A DNA stretch of 64,000 nt from contig JAEEYE010000010.1 of NCBI GenBank assembly GCA_016291665.1, forward strand, positions 1-64,000, written 5' to 3'. Source of the stretch: Oxalobacter sp. (GTDB lineage Bacteria > Pseudomonadota > Gammaproteobacteria > Burkholderiales > Burkholderiaceae_D). Shown one piece after another: positions 8,116-18,675 of the stretch; within the stretch, counting starts at the first letter, position 1, and the number at the start of each line of letters is the position of its first letter. The position numbers were made by a program, and so were the translations under genes. Under the pieces are notes generated by a model that was not told where the DNA came from, searched no databases, and saw only the letters and a program-made list of their open reading frames with translations.

Positions 8116-9399
8116 CTAAGTTGGCGCAGAATAGGAATTTTGCTTCTCGGGTTTTCCAAAACGCATTTCAATGACAGCATCTGAGGCAGCATCGACTCGC
8201 GCATCGTGGAGGAAGCGTTGCAGGTCAATGTTATCGGCTTCATCGCCTAAGGACTGGATGATAGCCCCAGCGTTAACGCTCCGTACAGCGCCTAAAATCG
8301 TAGACCAGTATTCGCGTTGAGGAAATGGGATGAATTCTGTGCTCTTTTCGCCATATCCTCGTCCCCTTAAATCGCATTCTGTCGCATCGACAACAATCTT
8401 GAAACGTTCGGGGCGACGGAAGGCATCGCATCGTTCGAGAACCATAACCGATAATTTGGAAGGGAGTTCGATACTGCGTCTGATGAATCCGTGTTCGCGG
8501 GCTGTCATAACTGCGACGTCTCGGTAGAAAGTGGAAACATGCAGGCGGCGGCAGACTTTATCAACGATGACAGCTCCCCGTTCTTCATGGGCACGATGGT
8601 GTGGCCATTGGTTTGAGGGTGTTGTCCCCTTGCCTAAGTCGTGGAGCAGGACTGCAAAACGGACTGGTAGAGGGTAGTTTTTCTTGGCAGCATAGTCGAT
8701 AGCCAGCATCGTATGTCGGTCGACATAGATTTCTGGATGATATTTTTCAGGTTGCGGGACATCCCACAGGGCTTCAATTTCTGGGAAGACTCGTGCTAAG
8801 GCACCGCAGTCATGGAGGAGGTCAATCATGCGTGATGGCTTTTTTTCCATCAGGCCTGTAGAAAGTTCTTTCCAGATGCGTTCAGGAACGAGGGAGTCCA
8901 CTTCACCGCTTTCAACCATGTCTTGCATTAATTTCATGGTCTCCGGTGCGACAGTAAAGTCTGTGTAGCGCGCTGCAAAGCGGGCAAGTCTTAGGATTCG
9001 GACAGGGTCTTCGCGGAAGGCTTTGGAAACGTGCCTGAATACCTTAGCCTTGATGTCCTCTTGTCCGCCAAAAGGGTCAATGATGTTGCCGTCACTGTCC
9101 ATTGCCATAGCGTTGATGGTCAAGTCTCGCCGTCCCAAGTCTTCTTCCAAGGTGACGGTCGGGTCGGAATGGACGGTAAATCCCTTATAACCTGGTGCGA
9201 CTTTACGTTCCGTTCTTGCCAGTGCGTATTCTTCTTTTGTTTCAGGATGCAGAAAAACAGGGAAATCTTTCCCGACGGGTTTGAAGCCGAGCGAAAGCAT
9301 TTCTTCAACTGTGGAACCGACCACGACATAGTCTTTATCGTGGATGGGGCGGTTCATGATCATGTCGCGGACACCACCGCCTACGCTGTAGATTTCCAT
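8116..9399 (-). CDS. cca: Multifunctional CCA tRNA nucleotidyltransferase
   Basis: A 427-residue enzyme that adds or repairs the 3' CCA of tRNAs. The N-terminal polymerase-beta-type domain shows VGGGVRD (6-12) and the metal-binding DKD around residues 21-23; DLGRRDLTINAMA follows. A C-terminal HD phosphohydrolase domain (LLHDLGKG) marks the multifunctional gamma/beta type with 2',3'-cyclic phosphodiesterase/phosphatase activity. A TATAAT on the minus strand at 9503-9498 may be its -10, without a good -35. The length is slightly above the E. coli protein. Confidence 0.95.
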   Translation of the reverse strand: MEIYSVGGGVRDMIMNRPIHDKDYVVVGSTVEEMLSLGFKPVGKDFPVFLHPETKEEYALARTERKVAPGYKGFTVHSDPTVTLEEDLGRRDLTINAMAMDSDGNIIDPFGGQEDIKAKVFRHVSKAFREDPVRILRLARFAARYTDFTVAPETMKLMQDMVESGEVDSLVPERIWKELSTGLMEKKPSRMIDLLHDCGALARVFPEIEALWDVPQPEKYHPEIYVDRHTMLAIDYAAKKNYPLPVRFAVLLHDLGKGTTPSNQWPHHRAHEERGAVIVDKVCRRLHVSTFYRDVAVMTAREHGFIRRSIELPSKLSVMVLERCDAFRRPERFKIVVDATECDLRGRGYGEKSTEFIPFPQREYWSTILGAVRSVNAGAIIQSLGDEADNIDLQRFLHDARVDAASDAVIEMRFGKPEKQNSYSAPT

Positions 9400-9441
9400 A
9401 ACGTTCCCTGGTCAACGGTTATTCAACATTTAGGGATGGGA

Positions 9442-9460
9442 CAAGGAGGATCACTCCTTG
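9442..9460. repeat. 7-bp inverted repeat upstream of cca
   Basis: CAAGGAG (9442-9448), a 5-base loop, CTCCTTG (9454-9460). It lies between the end of the lytic transglycosylase gene and the start of cca. No T run follows on either strand; function unknown. Confidence 0.5.
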
Positions 9461-9526
9461 CCGCTGTATTGGCATTCTGTCTAAATTCCTTATTCCGATT
9501 ATATAGAGTTTTGTAAAAGCTTGCTG

Positions 9527-11440
9527 TCAGGGGGCAATGGTGCCAAGGCGCCTCTTCAAGGATTGAGTATGGCTACCAAGCTCACCTGCATAATTGGTTG
9601 CGTTATAAAGGACATTCTTGACGTAGTCACGAGTTTCCTGGAAAGGAATGGATTCTGCAAAGATGGCTCCTTCAACGGCGCGCGGCAGGGTCGATTTCCA
9701 GCGTTTTGGACGACCGGGGCCAGCGTTGTAGCCAGCGCTTGCCATGGCCTGAGAGCCTTCAAGGTCATTCAACATCATGTCTAGATAAGCGCAACCTAGC
9801 TTGATGTTAGTTTCCATATCGGTGATTTTGCCGCCGTGGTAGTCGGACATGCCAAGGCGTTTTGCAACGTATTTTGCGGTTGCAGGCATCAATTGCATGA
9901 GACCTTGTGCGCCGACATTGGATTTTGCCACAATGACAAAGCGTGATTCTTGTCGAACCAAGCCATAGACCCATGCCAAATCCAACCCCAGTTCGTTGGT
10001 AGCCTCCTCAAAGTATTCCTTGTAGGGCATCGGGAAGCGCTGTGAGGTGACAATAGTGTCTTGGGTGCGTTCTGCCGTGTTGATCATCCGGTCGGTACGG
10101 CCGATTTTTTTTGCGAGCTCTCCTGCAATAATCAGGTAACGATCCTCTTTCATACGACGTAGTTGCCAGTTCCATTCGCGGACAGCTTCAAACTGCCAGT
10201 TCATGGTATAGAACTTCCTTGCTAAGATCATGGTTTCTGCCATTTGTTCTACTTCACTGTTAGAAACATGGTATGAGCTGGCGGGAATGACAACCCAGCC
10301 GTTGAGCTCTTCTTCAGCCAACATGCCGTAGAAGGAGCGTTCTTTAGCAATAGACTTGAACAGTTTCTTGGCATCACTATTGTCACCAAGAGCTTTCAGG
10401 GCGCGTCCTTTCCAATAGACCCAGGTTGGATTGCGTTTAAGGAAGTCTGGCATCAAAGCAATCCAATCCAAGACGCGTTGCCAGTCTTCATGTCGGAGTG
10501 CTGTCCGTACACGCCATTCATGGGCGTAAGGCGAAATGTTGGCAGTATTGGCCTTTTTCCAGTAATCCATTGCTTCAGGTTCAAGATCGATGGCTGAAAA
10601 TACGGCAATGGCACTCCAACCTAAAGCGCGTTCTTGGGCGGAGAGGGCATCTTGGAAACGGTTGAGAGACGCCACTGCCTGTGAGCGTCCTTTGCTTGCA
10701 ACTTTGCCTAGCGCAAAGATGTAGGCTTCATGGCTGGTGCGGTCTTCTCCTGGGCCTTTTGACAGGAAAGCATCAGGATTGTTCAGTGCACGAGTAACGG
10801 CATCTTGAGGGGCACCTGCTAGGGTGGCGATCCGTGCTGCTAGATTGGGCTGTTTGGTTGCTGCAGCTATGCGCGAAAAATACCAAGCATCGTCAACGCT
10901 TAATTGGTTCTGTTGCGCCATAGCACTTAAAAGGGAAAAAGCCGCATCTCCTGCTTTTCTTATGTTCAGCCCTAGCAGTTCCTTGGCTTCTGGGACTACA
11001 TTTGTGCCTTTTGCAACTTTGGACATTAAAGCATAGCATTTCACCTGGACATCATCGTCAACGACAAACTTAGGGTATTCTCGGTCAAAAGTCGCCCAGT
11101 CGCGACGTTCCCCTAACAGCAAAAGCCAGTCGTTACGCAGGCGGTCTGCAATGGCAGTGCCGTCATATTGGGAAAGAAATGCCATGATTTCTGCATCCGT
11201 AGTGTTGCGTAAATTCGATTTCAGCCGATAATACGCGACGTAAGACGGGATTGGATAATCCTGTAAGGACTCCGCTAGTTTTGCTGCTCTTTCTGGGTTG
11301 TTTTTACGGGCGGCATCCCGTAATTGTGAGAAGGCTTCATCTTGTTCAGGCGTTGTTGTTAATTCACGTGATGCTTCTGCGCATGAAATCATGGCAAAGG
11401 TCATTAACAACAACAGAAGGCTTCTGAAACTTTTCCACAT
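9527..11440 (-). CDS. slt: Soluble lytic murein transglycosylase (Slt70 type)
   Basis: A 637-residue exported protein. It begins with a hydrophobic signal peptide (residues 1-24); cleavage after AEA by signal peptidase I fits, although the cysteine in SCAEA leaves a lipoprotein form possible. Residues about 30-450 are a helical-repeat (superhelical) domain and the C-terminus holds the SLT domain with catalytic E498 (RQES), GLMQLMPATA and AGYNAGPGR. It cleaves glycan strands of peptidoglycan to 1,6-anhydromuropeptides; an AmpD amidase that can recycle such products is encoded at 52.1 kb. It is divergent from fau with a very short gap. Confidence 0.94.
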   Translation of the reverse strand: MWKSFRSLLLLLMTFAMISCAEASRELTTTPEQDEAFSQLRDAARKNNPERAAKLAESLQDYPIPSYVAYYRLKSNLRNTTDAEIMAFLSQYDGTAIADRLRNDWLLLLGERRDWATFDREYPKFVVDDDVQVKCYALMSKVAKGTNVVPEAKELLGLNIRKAGDAAFSLLSAMAQQNQLSVDDAWYFSRIAAATKQPNLAARIATLAGAPQDAVTRALNNPDAFLSKGPGEDRTSHEAYIFALGKVASKGRSQAVASLNRFQDALSAQERALGWSAIAVFSAIDLEPEAMDYWKKANTANISPYAHEWRVRTALRHEDWQRVLDWIALMPDFLKRNPTWVYWKGRALKALGDNSDAKKLFKSIAKERSFYGMLAEEELNGWVVIPASSYHVSNSEVEQMAETMILARKFYTMNWQFEAVREWNWQLRRMKEDRYLIIAGELAKKIGRTDRMINTAERTQDTIVTSQRFPMPYKEYFEEATNELGLDLAWVYGLVRQESRFVIVAKSNVGAQGLMQLMPATAKYVAKRLGMSDYHGGKITDMETNIKLGCAYLDMMLNDLEGSQAMASAGYNAGPGRPKRWKSTLPRAVEGAIFAESIPFQETRDYVKNVLYNATNYAGELGSHTQSLKRRLGTIAP

Positions 11441-11472
11441 AATCCTATTCCTTGAACACGGATAACGAATTT

Positions 11473-12069
11473 ATGAGTTTATCACTGTCAGCACCTCATG
11501 CAGGACATTCTTTTGACTTAGATGCAGCTCAGGATAAAAAAACGCGCCGTAAGCAGCTGCTGGCTGTTCGTCAGGCTATCCCAGAAGACCTGAAAAAACA
11601 GTATGATCATGTACTCTGTTTGCAGATTCAATCGTGGCTCCAGGAAAAAGCAGTGAAGTCCGTTAGCGTTTTCCTACCCATCCGCAATGAACCCAATCTA
11701 AAAGAGCTCTATGAAATGCTATCTGGCAATATTCAGATGGCTTTGCCTTATGTATCAACCAAAGACAGTCCTTTGGAATTCATTGCATGGCGGCCAGGTG
11801 ACGAATTGGTTGAAGGTGCTTTCCGTATTCCTGTACCCAAAGCGATGCAACGCATTCCAATACCTGATGTATTGATCATTCCATGCGTTGGATATACTGC
11901 TGGGCATTACAGGTTAGGTTATGGTGGTGGGTTCTTTGACCGGACGCTTGAAGGGCAGGATAATGTACTGACACTTGGTGTGGCGTACAGTTGCCTGAAA
12001 ACTGACTTCCCTGTGGAACAGTTTGATATGCCACTTAATGCTATCATCACTGAAGTAGGGCTTGAATGA
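11473..12069 (+). CDS. fau: 5-formyltetrahydrofolate cyclo-ligase
   Basis: A 198-residue ATP-dependent enzyme that returns 5-formyl-THF to the folate pool as 5,10-methenyl-THF. The N-terminal RKQLLAVRQ and the C-terminal glycine-rich RLGYGGGFFDRTLE loop define the YgfA/Fau family. A TTG 21 bases upstream is in frame, but the ATG at 11473 is preferred. Only 32 bases separate it from the divergent lytic transglycosylase, so the two promoters must overlap each other or the coding starts. There is no room for 6S RNA, which precedes this gene in enterobacteria. Confidence 0.94.
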   Translation: MSLSLSAPHAGHSFDLDAAQDKKTRRKQLLAVRQAIPEDLKKQYDHVLCLQIQSWLQEKAVKSVSVFLPIRNEPNLKELYEMLSGNIQMALPYVSTKDSPLEFIAWRPGDELVEGAFRIPVPKAMQRIPIPDVLIIPCVGYTAGHYRLGYGGGFFDRTLEGQDNVLTLGVAYSCLKTDFPVEQFDMPLNAIITEVGLE

Positions 12070-12166
12070 GAAGTGAGCAAGGCTTTTCTGTTGTTAAATG
12101 TGAACCGATGTCAGTTCTCTTGTTTCAAGCTACGAGTATTGATTTTTTTTAGCTTATTTCTGCTAA

Positions 12167-13150
12167 ATGCGAATTCTGATTGTGCGTGTCTCTTCATTAG
12201 GGGATGTTGTTCATAACCTGCCAGTCTTGGCTGATATCCATCGTCACTACCCTGATGCCGTTATTGATTGGGTGGTAGAGGAGGGGTTTGCTGGATTGGT
12301 TAAGCAAAATACGCATGTCAATGAGGTGATTCCTTTCGCATTGCGTCGTTGGCGCAAGCATCCATTTTCTTCTTCGACACGGGCAGATTTTGCGGCATTC
12401 AAGAACCGTCTCAAAGTGCAGGCCTACGACTGGGTTTTTGATACACAAGGGCTGCTGAAAACGGGCATTATTATGGGTTTTTCCCAGACAACGCCCGAGG
12501 GTAAGAAAGTTGGATTAGGCAATAAGACCGATGGTTCAAGCTACGAACCGATTTCACGGTTGTTTCATGATCAGAGTATCAAGATGGAGAAGCATATCCA
12601 TGTGGTACAACGAAGCCGTGAAATGATTGCAAAGGCGTTGAATTATGTCATTGATACACCCCCTGACTTTGGCTTGACGGTATCCCAAGCGCATTATGAG
12701 TGGATTCCAGAGCAACCTTATGCCCTCTTTTTCCATGGGACATCGCGCGATTCGAAGAAGTGGGCGCATCCGAATTGGATCAGGATTGGTGCCGTGTTGC
12801 ATGAAAAAGGACTCAAGATTCTGCTACCTTGGGGCAATCCCGCAGAGAAGGCTGAGGCGGAAAGGCTTGCAGCGGATTTGGAAGATGCGGTTGTGTTACC
12901 CCGCCTATCGATTACTGATATGTCTACGGTGACGGGGCGGGCGTCTTTTGTTGTCGGCGTAGATACCGGTCTGTCGCATTTGGCGGCTGCTTATGATATT
13001 CCAACTGTACAGATTTATTGCAACATTCCACGTTGGCGGACTTGTTGCGACTGGTCACCAAGGGTTATCAGTTTAGGCGGTGAAACAGAAGTGCCTACCC
13101 TTGAGGCTGTAGAAGAAGCGGTTCGAAAGTTGTTGGTCTGGCTGGAATAG
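12167..13150 (+). CDS. waaC: Lipopolysaccharide heptosyltransferase I
   Basis: A 327-residue GT9-family glycosyltransferase that adds the first heptose to the Kdo2-lipid A inner core at the cytoplasmic face of the inner membrane. The N-terminal ILIVRVSSLGDVVHNLP and the C-terminal GVDTGLSHLAAA nucleotide-sugar motif are characteristic, and overall it resembles WaaC rather than WaaF. The start ATG is at 12167, 97 bases after fau. Its heptose donor pathway begins with a GmhA-type isomerase, a candidate for which lies 700 bases away on the other strand. Confidence 0.94.
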   Translation: MRILIVRVSSLGDVVHNLPVLADIHRHYPDAVIDWVVEEGFAGLVKQNTHVNEVIPFALRRWRKHPFSSSTRADFAAFKNRLKVQAYDWVFDTQGLLKTGIIMGFSQTTPEGKKVGLGNKTDGSSYEPISRLFHDQSIKMEKHIHVVQRSREMIAKALNYVIDTPPDFGLTVSQAHYEWIPEQPYALFFHGTSRDSKKWAHPNWIRIGAVLHEKGLKILLPWGNPAEKAEAERLAADLEDAVVLPRLSITDMSTVTGRASFVVGVDTGLSHLAAAYDIPTVQIYCNIPRWRTCCDWSPRVISLGGETEVPTLEAVEEAVRKLLVWLE

Positions 13151-13164
13151 CCATCCAGACCAAC
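13132..13164. terminator. Inverted repeat over the waaC stop codon, possible two-way terminator
   Basis: GTTGGTCTGG (13132-13141ff) pairs with CCAGACCAAC (13155-13164) and, past one mismatch, TGG with CCA; the waaC stop lies in the loop. It separates the convergent waaC and dolP. The lack of T runs keeps this uncertain. Confidence 0.5.
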
Positions 13165-13172
13165 GCATGAAA

Positions 13173-14586
<1,414 letters not shown>

Positions 14587-14587
14587 C

Positions 14588-14616
14588 TTGAAATTTGTTA
14601 CTCGCCTCGGCAAAAT
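14588..14616 (+). promoter_or_regulatory. Possible promoter of rsmI
   Basis: TTGAAA (14588-14593), 17-base spacer, CAAAAT (14611-14616). The -35 is 5/6 and the -10 4/6 of consensus. It would give a leader of about 28 bases before the ATG at 14652. Confidence 0.4.
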
Positions 14617-14651
14617 CAAACTCTGCACGTACATTAATCTTGGGGAACGCC

Positions 14652-15533
14652 ATGCAACTTGAGACATTAATGGACACCATGTCCCGCCAACAGGTTCCTG
14701 AAGGTGCATTATATGTGATTGGTACACCAATCGGGAATATATGCGATATCAGTTTGAGAGCCTTAACGGTGTTGGAGGTTGCCGATGTTGTGGCATGTGA
14801 GGATACACGGAATACGCGGTCTTTGCTCTCTGCCTATGGATTATCCAAACCATTGCTTGCAGCGCATCAGCATAACGAACGTGAGGTTGCAGGACAATTG
14901 ACAGCCCGTCTTGAACGCGGTGAGCGTATTGCTCTGGTCTCTGATGCAGGAACGCCAGGGATATCGGATCCAGGCGCGCGGATTGTTGATTCATTACGCG
15001 AAGCTGGGTGCCATATCGTTCCGATTCCAGGCCCCTCTGCGGCCGTTGCGGCATTGTCTATTTCTGGTTTTACGGATAATGGTTTTCGATTTGTCGGTTT
15101 TTTACCCATAAAGCATGCGCAGCGCCTCACCTTTCTGCGGGCTCTTCAGAATACACCAGAGACCTTGGTTTTTTACGAAGCTCCCCATCGTATCAAGGAG
15201 ATGCTTGATTCCTTGAGCCAGGTTTTTGGAGGCGACCGCCGGGTGATGGTGGGGCGCGAGTTGACGAAACTTTTTGAGGAAACTTGGCGGGGAACTTTGT
15301 CAGCTGTCGGAGAGTGGATTTCCAGTGATCCCAACCGAACCCGAGGGGAGTTTGTAATCCTTGTGGAAGGGGTGCAGGTCGACGAGGGTCAGAGTGGTGA
15401 GGATGAGGCCAAGCGGATTCTGTCCATCCTGCTTGAATCTATGCCGGTCAGTGGTGCGGTTGCAACTGCAGTTAAGATAACAGGGCTCAAAAAGAATCTG
15501 CTTTATAACGTTGCATTGCGGCTGAAAGCCTAA
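14652..15533 (+). CDS. rsmI: 16S rRNA (cytidine-1402-2'-O)-methyltransferase
   Basis: A 293-residue SAM-dependent methyltransferase of the tetrapyrrole-methylase fold that modifies C1402 at the ribosomal decoding centre. YVIGTPIGN, ACEDTRNT, DAGTPGISDPG and PGPSA are visible in the expected order in the N-terminal two thirds. The ATG at 14652 follows a GGGGA site; the frame is open further upstream from a TTG, which lies in the inferred promoter region. Its partner genes lpoA/yraN of enterobacteria are not adjacent here. Confidence 0.95.
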   Translation: MQLETLMDTMSRQQVPEGALYVIGTPIGNICDISLRALTVLEVADVVACEDTRNTRSLLSAYGLSKPLLAAHQHNEREVAGQLTARLERGERIALVSDAGTPGISDPGARIVDSLREAGCHIVPIPGPSAAVAALSISGFTDNGFRFVGFLPIKHAQRLTFLRALQNTPETLVFYEAPHRIKEMLDSLSQVFGGDRRVMVGRELTKLFEETWRGTLSAVGEWISSDPNRTRGEFVILVEGVQVDEGQSGEDEAKRILSILLESMPVSGAVATAVKITGLKKNLLYNVALRLKA

Positions 15534-15555
15534 AGCTGCAACTGTTTGATTAAAA

Positions 15556-15570
15556 GAATAATTCTCATTT
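15556..15570. promoter_or_regulatory. Weak Fur-box-like sequence
   Basis: On the minus strand AAATGAGAATTATTC resembles the Fur consensus core (TGATAATNATTATCA) at about 10 positions. It lies upstream of the flavodoxin-ferredoxin gene but some 75 bases before the nearest TATACT -10 (15646-15651), so a regulatory role is doubtful. Confidence 0.25.
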
Positions 15571-15682
15571 TCAATTTCCTGTAAATTAGGTGGTATTTCT
15601 GCGACAACCTATGGGAAACGATGGTAATGCCTGGGATGGATTGCCTATACTGGCTGCATAACAAAAACAATGAGGAGACGTG

Positions 15683-16465
15683 ATGCAGTTTAACAAGGCC
15701 AGTTTTATTTACTTCAGTGCGACAGGCACAACCCGTAGAATTGTCCGGGCAGTCAAGAATACGTTGCCAGTTGGCAAGACCGATTACAACCTGCTGCGTA
15801 AACCTGTTGAACAGGAAGTACAGGTGGAGTCGGACAATCTGATGGTTGTTGCCATGCCGGTCTACAACGGCCGTATTCCTGCGTTGGCGGCAGAAAGCTT
15901 GAGGCGGATGAGAGGACAGGGAACGCCTGCGATTGCGATAGTGGTCTATGGCAACCGGGAGTATGATGATGCCCTTCTGGAAGTCAAAACCATGCTGGAA
16001 GAGCAGGGGTTCTTCGTCCTTGGAGCAGCCGCATTCATTGCGCGTCATTCCATTTTTCCAGAGGTGGCTAACGAGCGTCCTGATGCGGATGATCTTGCGC
16101 AAGTCTCTGCCTTTACTAAGGCCTGTGTGAAAAAGTTAGCCGATTTACAGTCTGCTGAAGGTTACAAAGCGCCAGACGTCAGAGGTAACATCCCATTTAT
16201 GCCATTGAAAACGGTGCCAATGAAACCTTCTTCTGGAGATGACTGTGATTTCTGTGGCATCTGTGAAAAAATCTGTCCGGTCCAGGCGATTACCATTGAC
16301 GGGGATGAGATAACGACCGATCCAGACCGCTGTATTTCATGTGGTGCTTGTATTTCAGTCTGCCCAATCGAGACGCGGCAGTACCGTGGTGCTGACTACG
16401 AGAAATTCAGGGGCAAGTTCATAGCCCGTTTTGGGACTCGTAGGGAAAACGAAACGTACCTTTAG
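15683..16465 (+). CDS. EFR1-type flavodoxin-ferredoxin fusion protein
   Basis: A 260-residue cytoplasmic electron carrier. Residues about 1-150 look like a flavodoxin domain (FSATGTTRRIV is the phosphate loop), and the C-terminus carries two ferredoxin [4Fe-4S] motifs, CDFCGICEKICP and CISCGACISVCP. Such EFR1 proteins are frequent in strict anaerobes and of unknown partner. The ATG at 15683 follows GAGGAGA; a GTG lies one codon before. It stands alone, with a TATACT -10 at 15646-15651 and a terminator after it. The reaction it serves cannot be told from context. Confidence 0.85.
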   Translation: MQFNKASFIYFSATGTTRRIVRAVKNTLPVGKTDYNLLRKPVEQEVQVESDNLMVVAMPVYNGRIPALAAESLRRMRGQGTPAIAIVVYGNREYDDALLEVKTMLEEQGFFVLGAAAFIARHSIFPEVANERPDADDLAQVSAFTKACVKKLADLQSAEGYKAPDVRGNIPFMPLKTVPMKPSSGDDCDFCGICEKICPVQAITIDGDEITTDPDRCISCGACISVCPIETRQYRGADYEKFRGKFIARFGTRRENETYL

Positions 16466-16480
16466 GATGCGTGCGGTAGA

Positions 16481-16508
16481 AAAGCAGGATTCAGCAACGT
16501 CCTGCTTT
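16481..16508. terminator. Two-way terminator between the ferredoxin gene and kup
   Basis: AAAGCAGGA (16481-16489) and TCCTGCTTT (16500-16508) form a perfect 9-bp stem around a 10-base loop between convergent genes. The arm ends supply a short T run on either strand. Confidence 0.6.
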
Positions 16509-16527
16509 CCAGATATGTAAAACCTTG

Positions 16528-18414
16528 TCAGATTTCAAGCCGAGTCCCCATTTCTACGACACGATTTGTCGGAATCTGGTAGTAGTCAGCAGCACTGCGT
16601 GCGTTTCGGGTAATCCAGATGAACAGGTGTTCGCGCCAGCGTACCATCATCGACCGCTTGGATGGCATCAAGGATAGCCGTGAGACGAAGAACGAGGTTT
16701 GCATCAGGTCAAAATGGTGTCCTTGCTGGCCACATTCTTCCAAGATTAAAGGAATGTCTGGTTCGTTCTTGAACCCGTAATGTACGTCAATCATCCAGCA
16801 GTTGTTGCCATAGTCGGTAATCTTGATACGCTCCCAAGGGGGAATCCAAGGTACGTCATGGGTATGGATGGTTAAGAAGTAGACACGTTCATGGATGACC
16901 TTATTATGGGAAAGGTTGTGCAGTAGAGCGAGTGGAACACCATCATTGTCCCGTTTGAGTACAACGGCAGTTCCAGGAACCCGTTGGGGCGGTGAGATAA
17001 AAAGTGTCTCAAGGAAGTCCTTTAAAGGAACGGCTTGCAGTCGCAGGTTTCTTTCAATAATCCTTCTTCCACGGCGCCAAGTCAGCATGATGGTGAAGAG
17101 GACTGTCGCCAGAGCCAATGGGAACCAACCGCCACTGGCGATTTTCATGACGTTGGAACTAAACAGGAAGGTGTCGCCAATAAAGAAGCAGAAGACCAGC
17201 AATAGGGAAATAATGACGTTACGTTTCCAATAGTTGTGCATGACGAAAAACAGCAACAACGATGTGATGGTCATGGTACCTGTCACGGCAATGCCATATG
17301 CGCCTGCTAAGTTGTCAGAAGACCCGAAAAGCAGGATGGCAATCAAGACGACGGTCATCTGAAGCCAATTAACGGTGGGCATATAAATCTGCCCGATTTC
17401 GGATTCAGAGGTATGCACGACTTTCATGCGTGGCAGGAGGCCGAGACCAATAGCTTGGCGTGTGACAGAAAAGGCGCCGGTAATGGTTGCTTGCGATGCC
17501 ACGACAACAGCAATGGTCGAAAGGGCAATCAACGGGTAGATGCTCCATGCGCCAAGCTGTTGGAAGAAAGGGTTTACGATGGCTGCTGGGTTAACGATAA
17601 GCAGGCCTCCTTGCCCCATGTAGTTGAGTGCTAAAGCTGGGAATACGATGAAAAACCATGCAAGCCGGATTGGCGTCGGACCAAAATGACCCAAATCGGC
17701 ATAGAGGGCTTCAGCCCCCGTCAATGCCAGGACAATAGCGCCAAGCGCAATAAACGCAATGCCAGGACTGGTCTTGATGAAATTGATGGCAAACCAAGGA
17801 TTAAAGGCTTGGAGGATAACTGGTGCACGGATGATGTTGACGATGCCCATGGCTGCAAGGGAGCCAAACCAAAGTAGCATCAAGGGACCTACCCATTTGG
17901 CGATGCCTTCAGTTCCTTTTGACTGGATGGAATAAAGGACGACAATGATAACTATCGCTAAAGGGACTACATAGGGTTTGAAAAACGGGGTGGCGACCTC
18001 AAAACCTTCCATGGCCGATAGGACGGAAACTGCTGGTGTGATGACGCTGTCACCATAAAAGAGGGATGCACCGAAAACGCCCATGAGCAGGAGTATCCGG
18101 TACCACAAGGGGCGTCCTTTTGGCAGAGAAGTGTGCACAAGTGCTAACAGGGCCAGGATGCCGCCTTCACCGCGGTTGTCTGCTTTGAGCATCAGGTAGA
18201 CGTATTTAAGTCCGACAACAAGTATAAGTCCCCAGATAATCAGCGAGACAATCCCGATGATGTTTGCTGGAATCAGGGCGAGGCCATTGGTTTCACCGAA
18301 GACCGCTTTCATTGTATAAAGTGGACTCGTGCCGATGTCGCCATAAACGACACCGACGGCGGCAACCGTCATCGCTGCTATGCTGTGTTTTGCGGGTTTT
18401 AGGGACAATGCCAT
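16528..18414 (-). CDS. kup: Low-affinity potassium/proton symporter Kup
   Basis: A 628-residue inner-membrane K+ uptake protein of the KUP/HAK/KT family. The N-terminal VGVVYGDIGTSPLYT and GEGGILALLAL are signature sequences; about 12 membrane segments occupy residues 15-460, followed by a cytoplasmic C-terminal domain. The length equals the usual 620-630. The ATG at 18414 has an AAAGGC site. It is divergent from ettA; its promoter region carries a perfect 14-base palindrome. Confidence 0.95.
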   Translation of the reverse strand: MALSLKPAKHSIAAMTVAAVGVVYGDIGTSPLYTMKAVFGETNGLALIPANIIGIVSLIIWGLILVVGLKYVYLMLKADNRGEGGILALLALVHTSLPKGRPLWYRILLLMGVFGASLFYGDSVITPAVSVLSAMEGFEVATPFFKPYVVPLAIVIIVVLYSIQSKGTEGIAKWVGPLMLLWFGSLAAMGIVNIIRAPVILQAFNPWFAINFIKTSPGIAFIALGAIVLALTGAEALYADLGHFGPTPIRLAWFFIVFPALALNYMGQGGLLIVNPAAIVNPFFQQLGAWSIYPLIALSTIAVVVASQATITGAFSVTRQAIGLGLLPRMKVVHTSESEIGQIYMPTVNWLQMTVVLIAILLFGSSDNLAGAYGIAVTGTMTITSLLLFFVMHNYWKRNVIISLLLVFCFFIGDTFLFSSNVMKIASGGWFPLALATVLFTIMLTWRRGRRIIERNLRLQAVPLKDFLETLFISPPQRVPGTAVVLKRDNDGVPLALLHNLSHNKVIHERVYFLTIHTHDVPWIPPWERIKITDYGNNCWMIDVHYGFKNEPDIPLILEECGQQGHHFDLMQTSFFVSRLSLMPSKRSMMVRWREHLFIWITRNARSAADYYQIPTNRVVEMGTRLEI

Positions 18415-18438
18415 GCCTTTTTTATTTTAGGAACGCCA

Positions 18439-18467
18439 AAGATAGGACAATCTGCATTTAAATGCAA
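18439..18467 (-). promoter_or_regulatory. Possible promoter of kup
   Basis: On the minus strand TTGCAT (18467-18462), 17-base spacer, TATCTT (18444-18439). The elements match 3/6 and 4/6 of consensus. The -35 overlaps the palindrome at 18453-18466. Confidence 0.45.
18453..18466. promoter_or_regulatory. Perfect 14-base palindrome TGCATTTAAATGCA, possible operator
   Basis: TGCATTT and AAATGCA are exact reverse complements with no spacer. The site covers the -35 and part of the spacer of the proposed kup promoter, a position where a bound dimer would repress. The regulator is unknown. Confidence 0.45.
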
Positions 18468-18675
18468 CCAAATGTCGCTGAATTTTGCTCAATTGCCCCA
18501 ATTGTTGGTTTGTTTCCTTGAGGGTTTGACAATTATTCTTGCGGGCGGTTGAAGCGGTGTAGCGAAGGAGCAAATCTGTTTTATATTTGCAGAACTGTGT
18601 GCCTCATGCTATTTTCACCTTTTCAGCGATTCGGGATGGCAAGGTGGTGCCTTTCCCACAACAGGAAAAGATTCG

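Noticed and set aside
11441-11472. 6S RNA expected upstream of fau by analogy with enterobacteria
   Set aside because: Only 32 bases separate fau from the divergent lytic transglycosylase gene.
15530-16102. Open frame of 190 codons on the minus strand next to rsmI
   Set aside because: Antisense to the flavodoxin-ferredoxin gene, whose cluster motifs are intact; no recognisable features.
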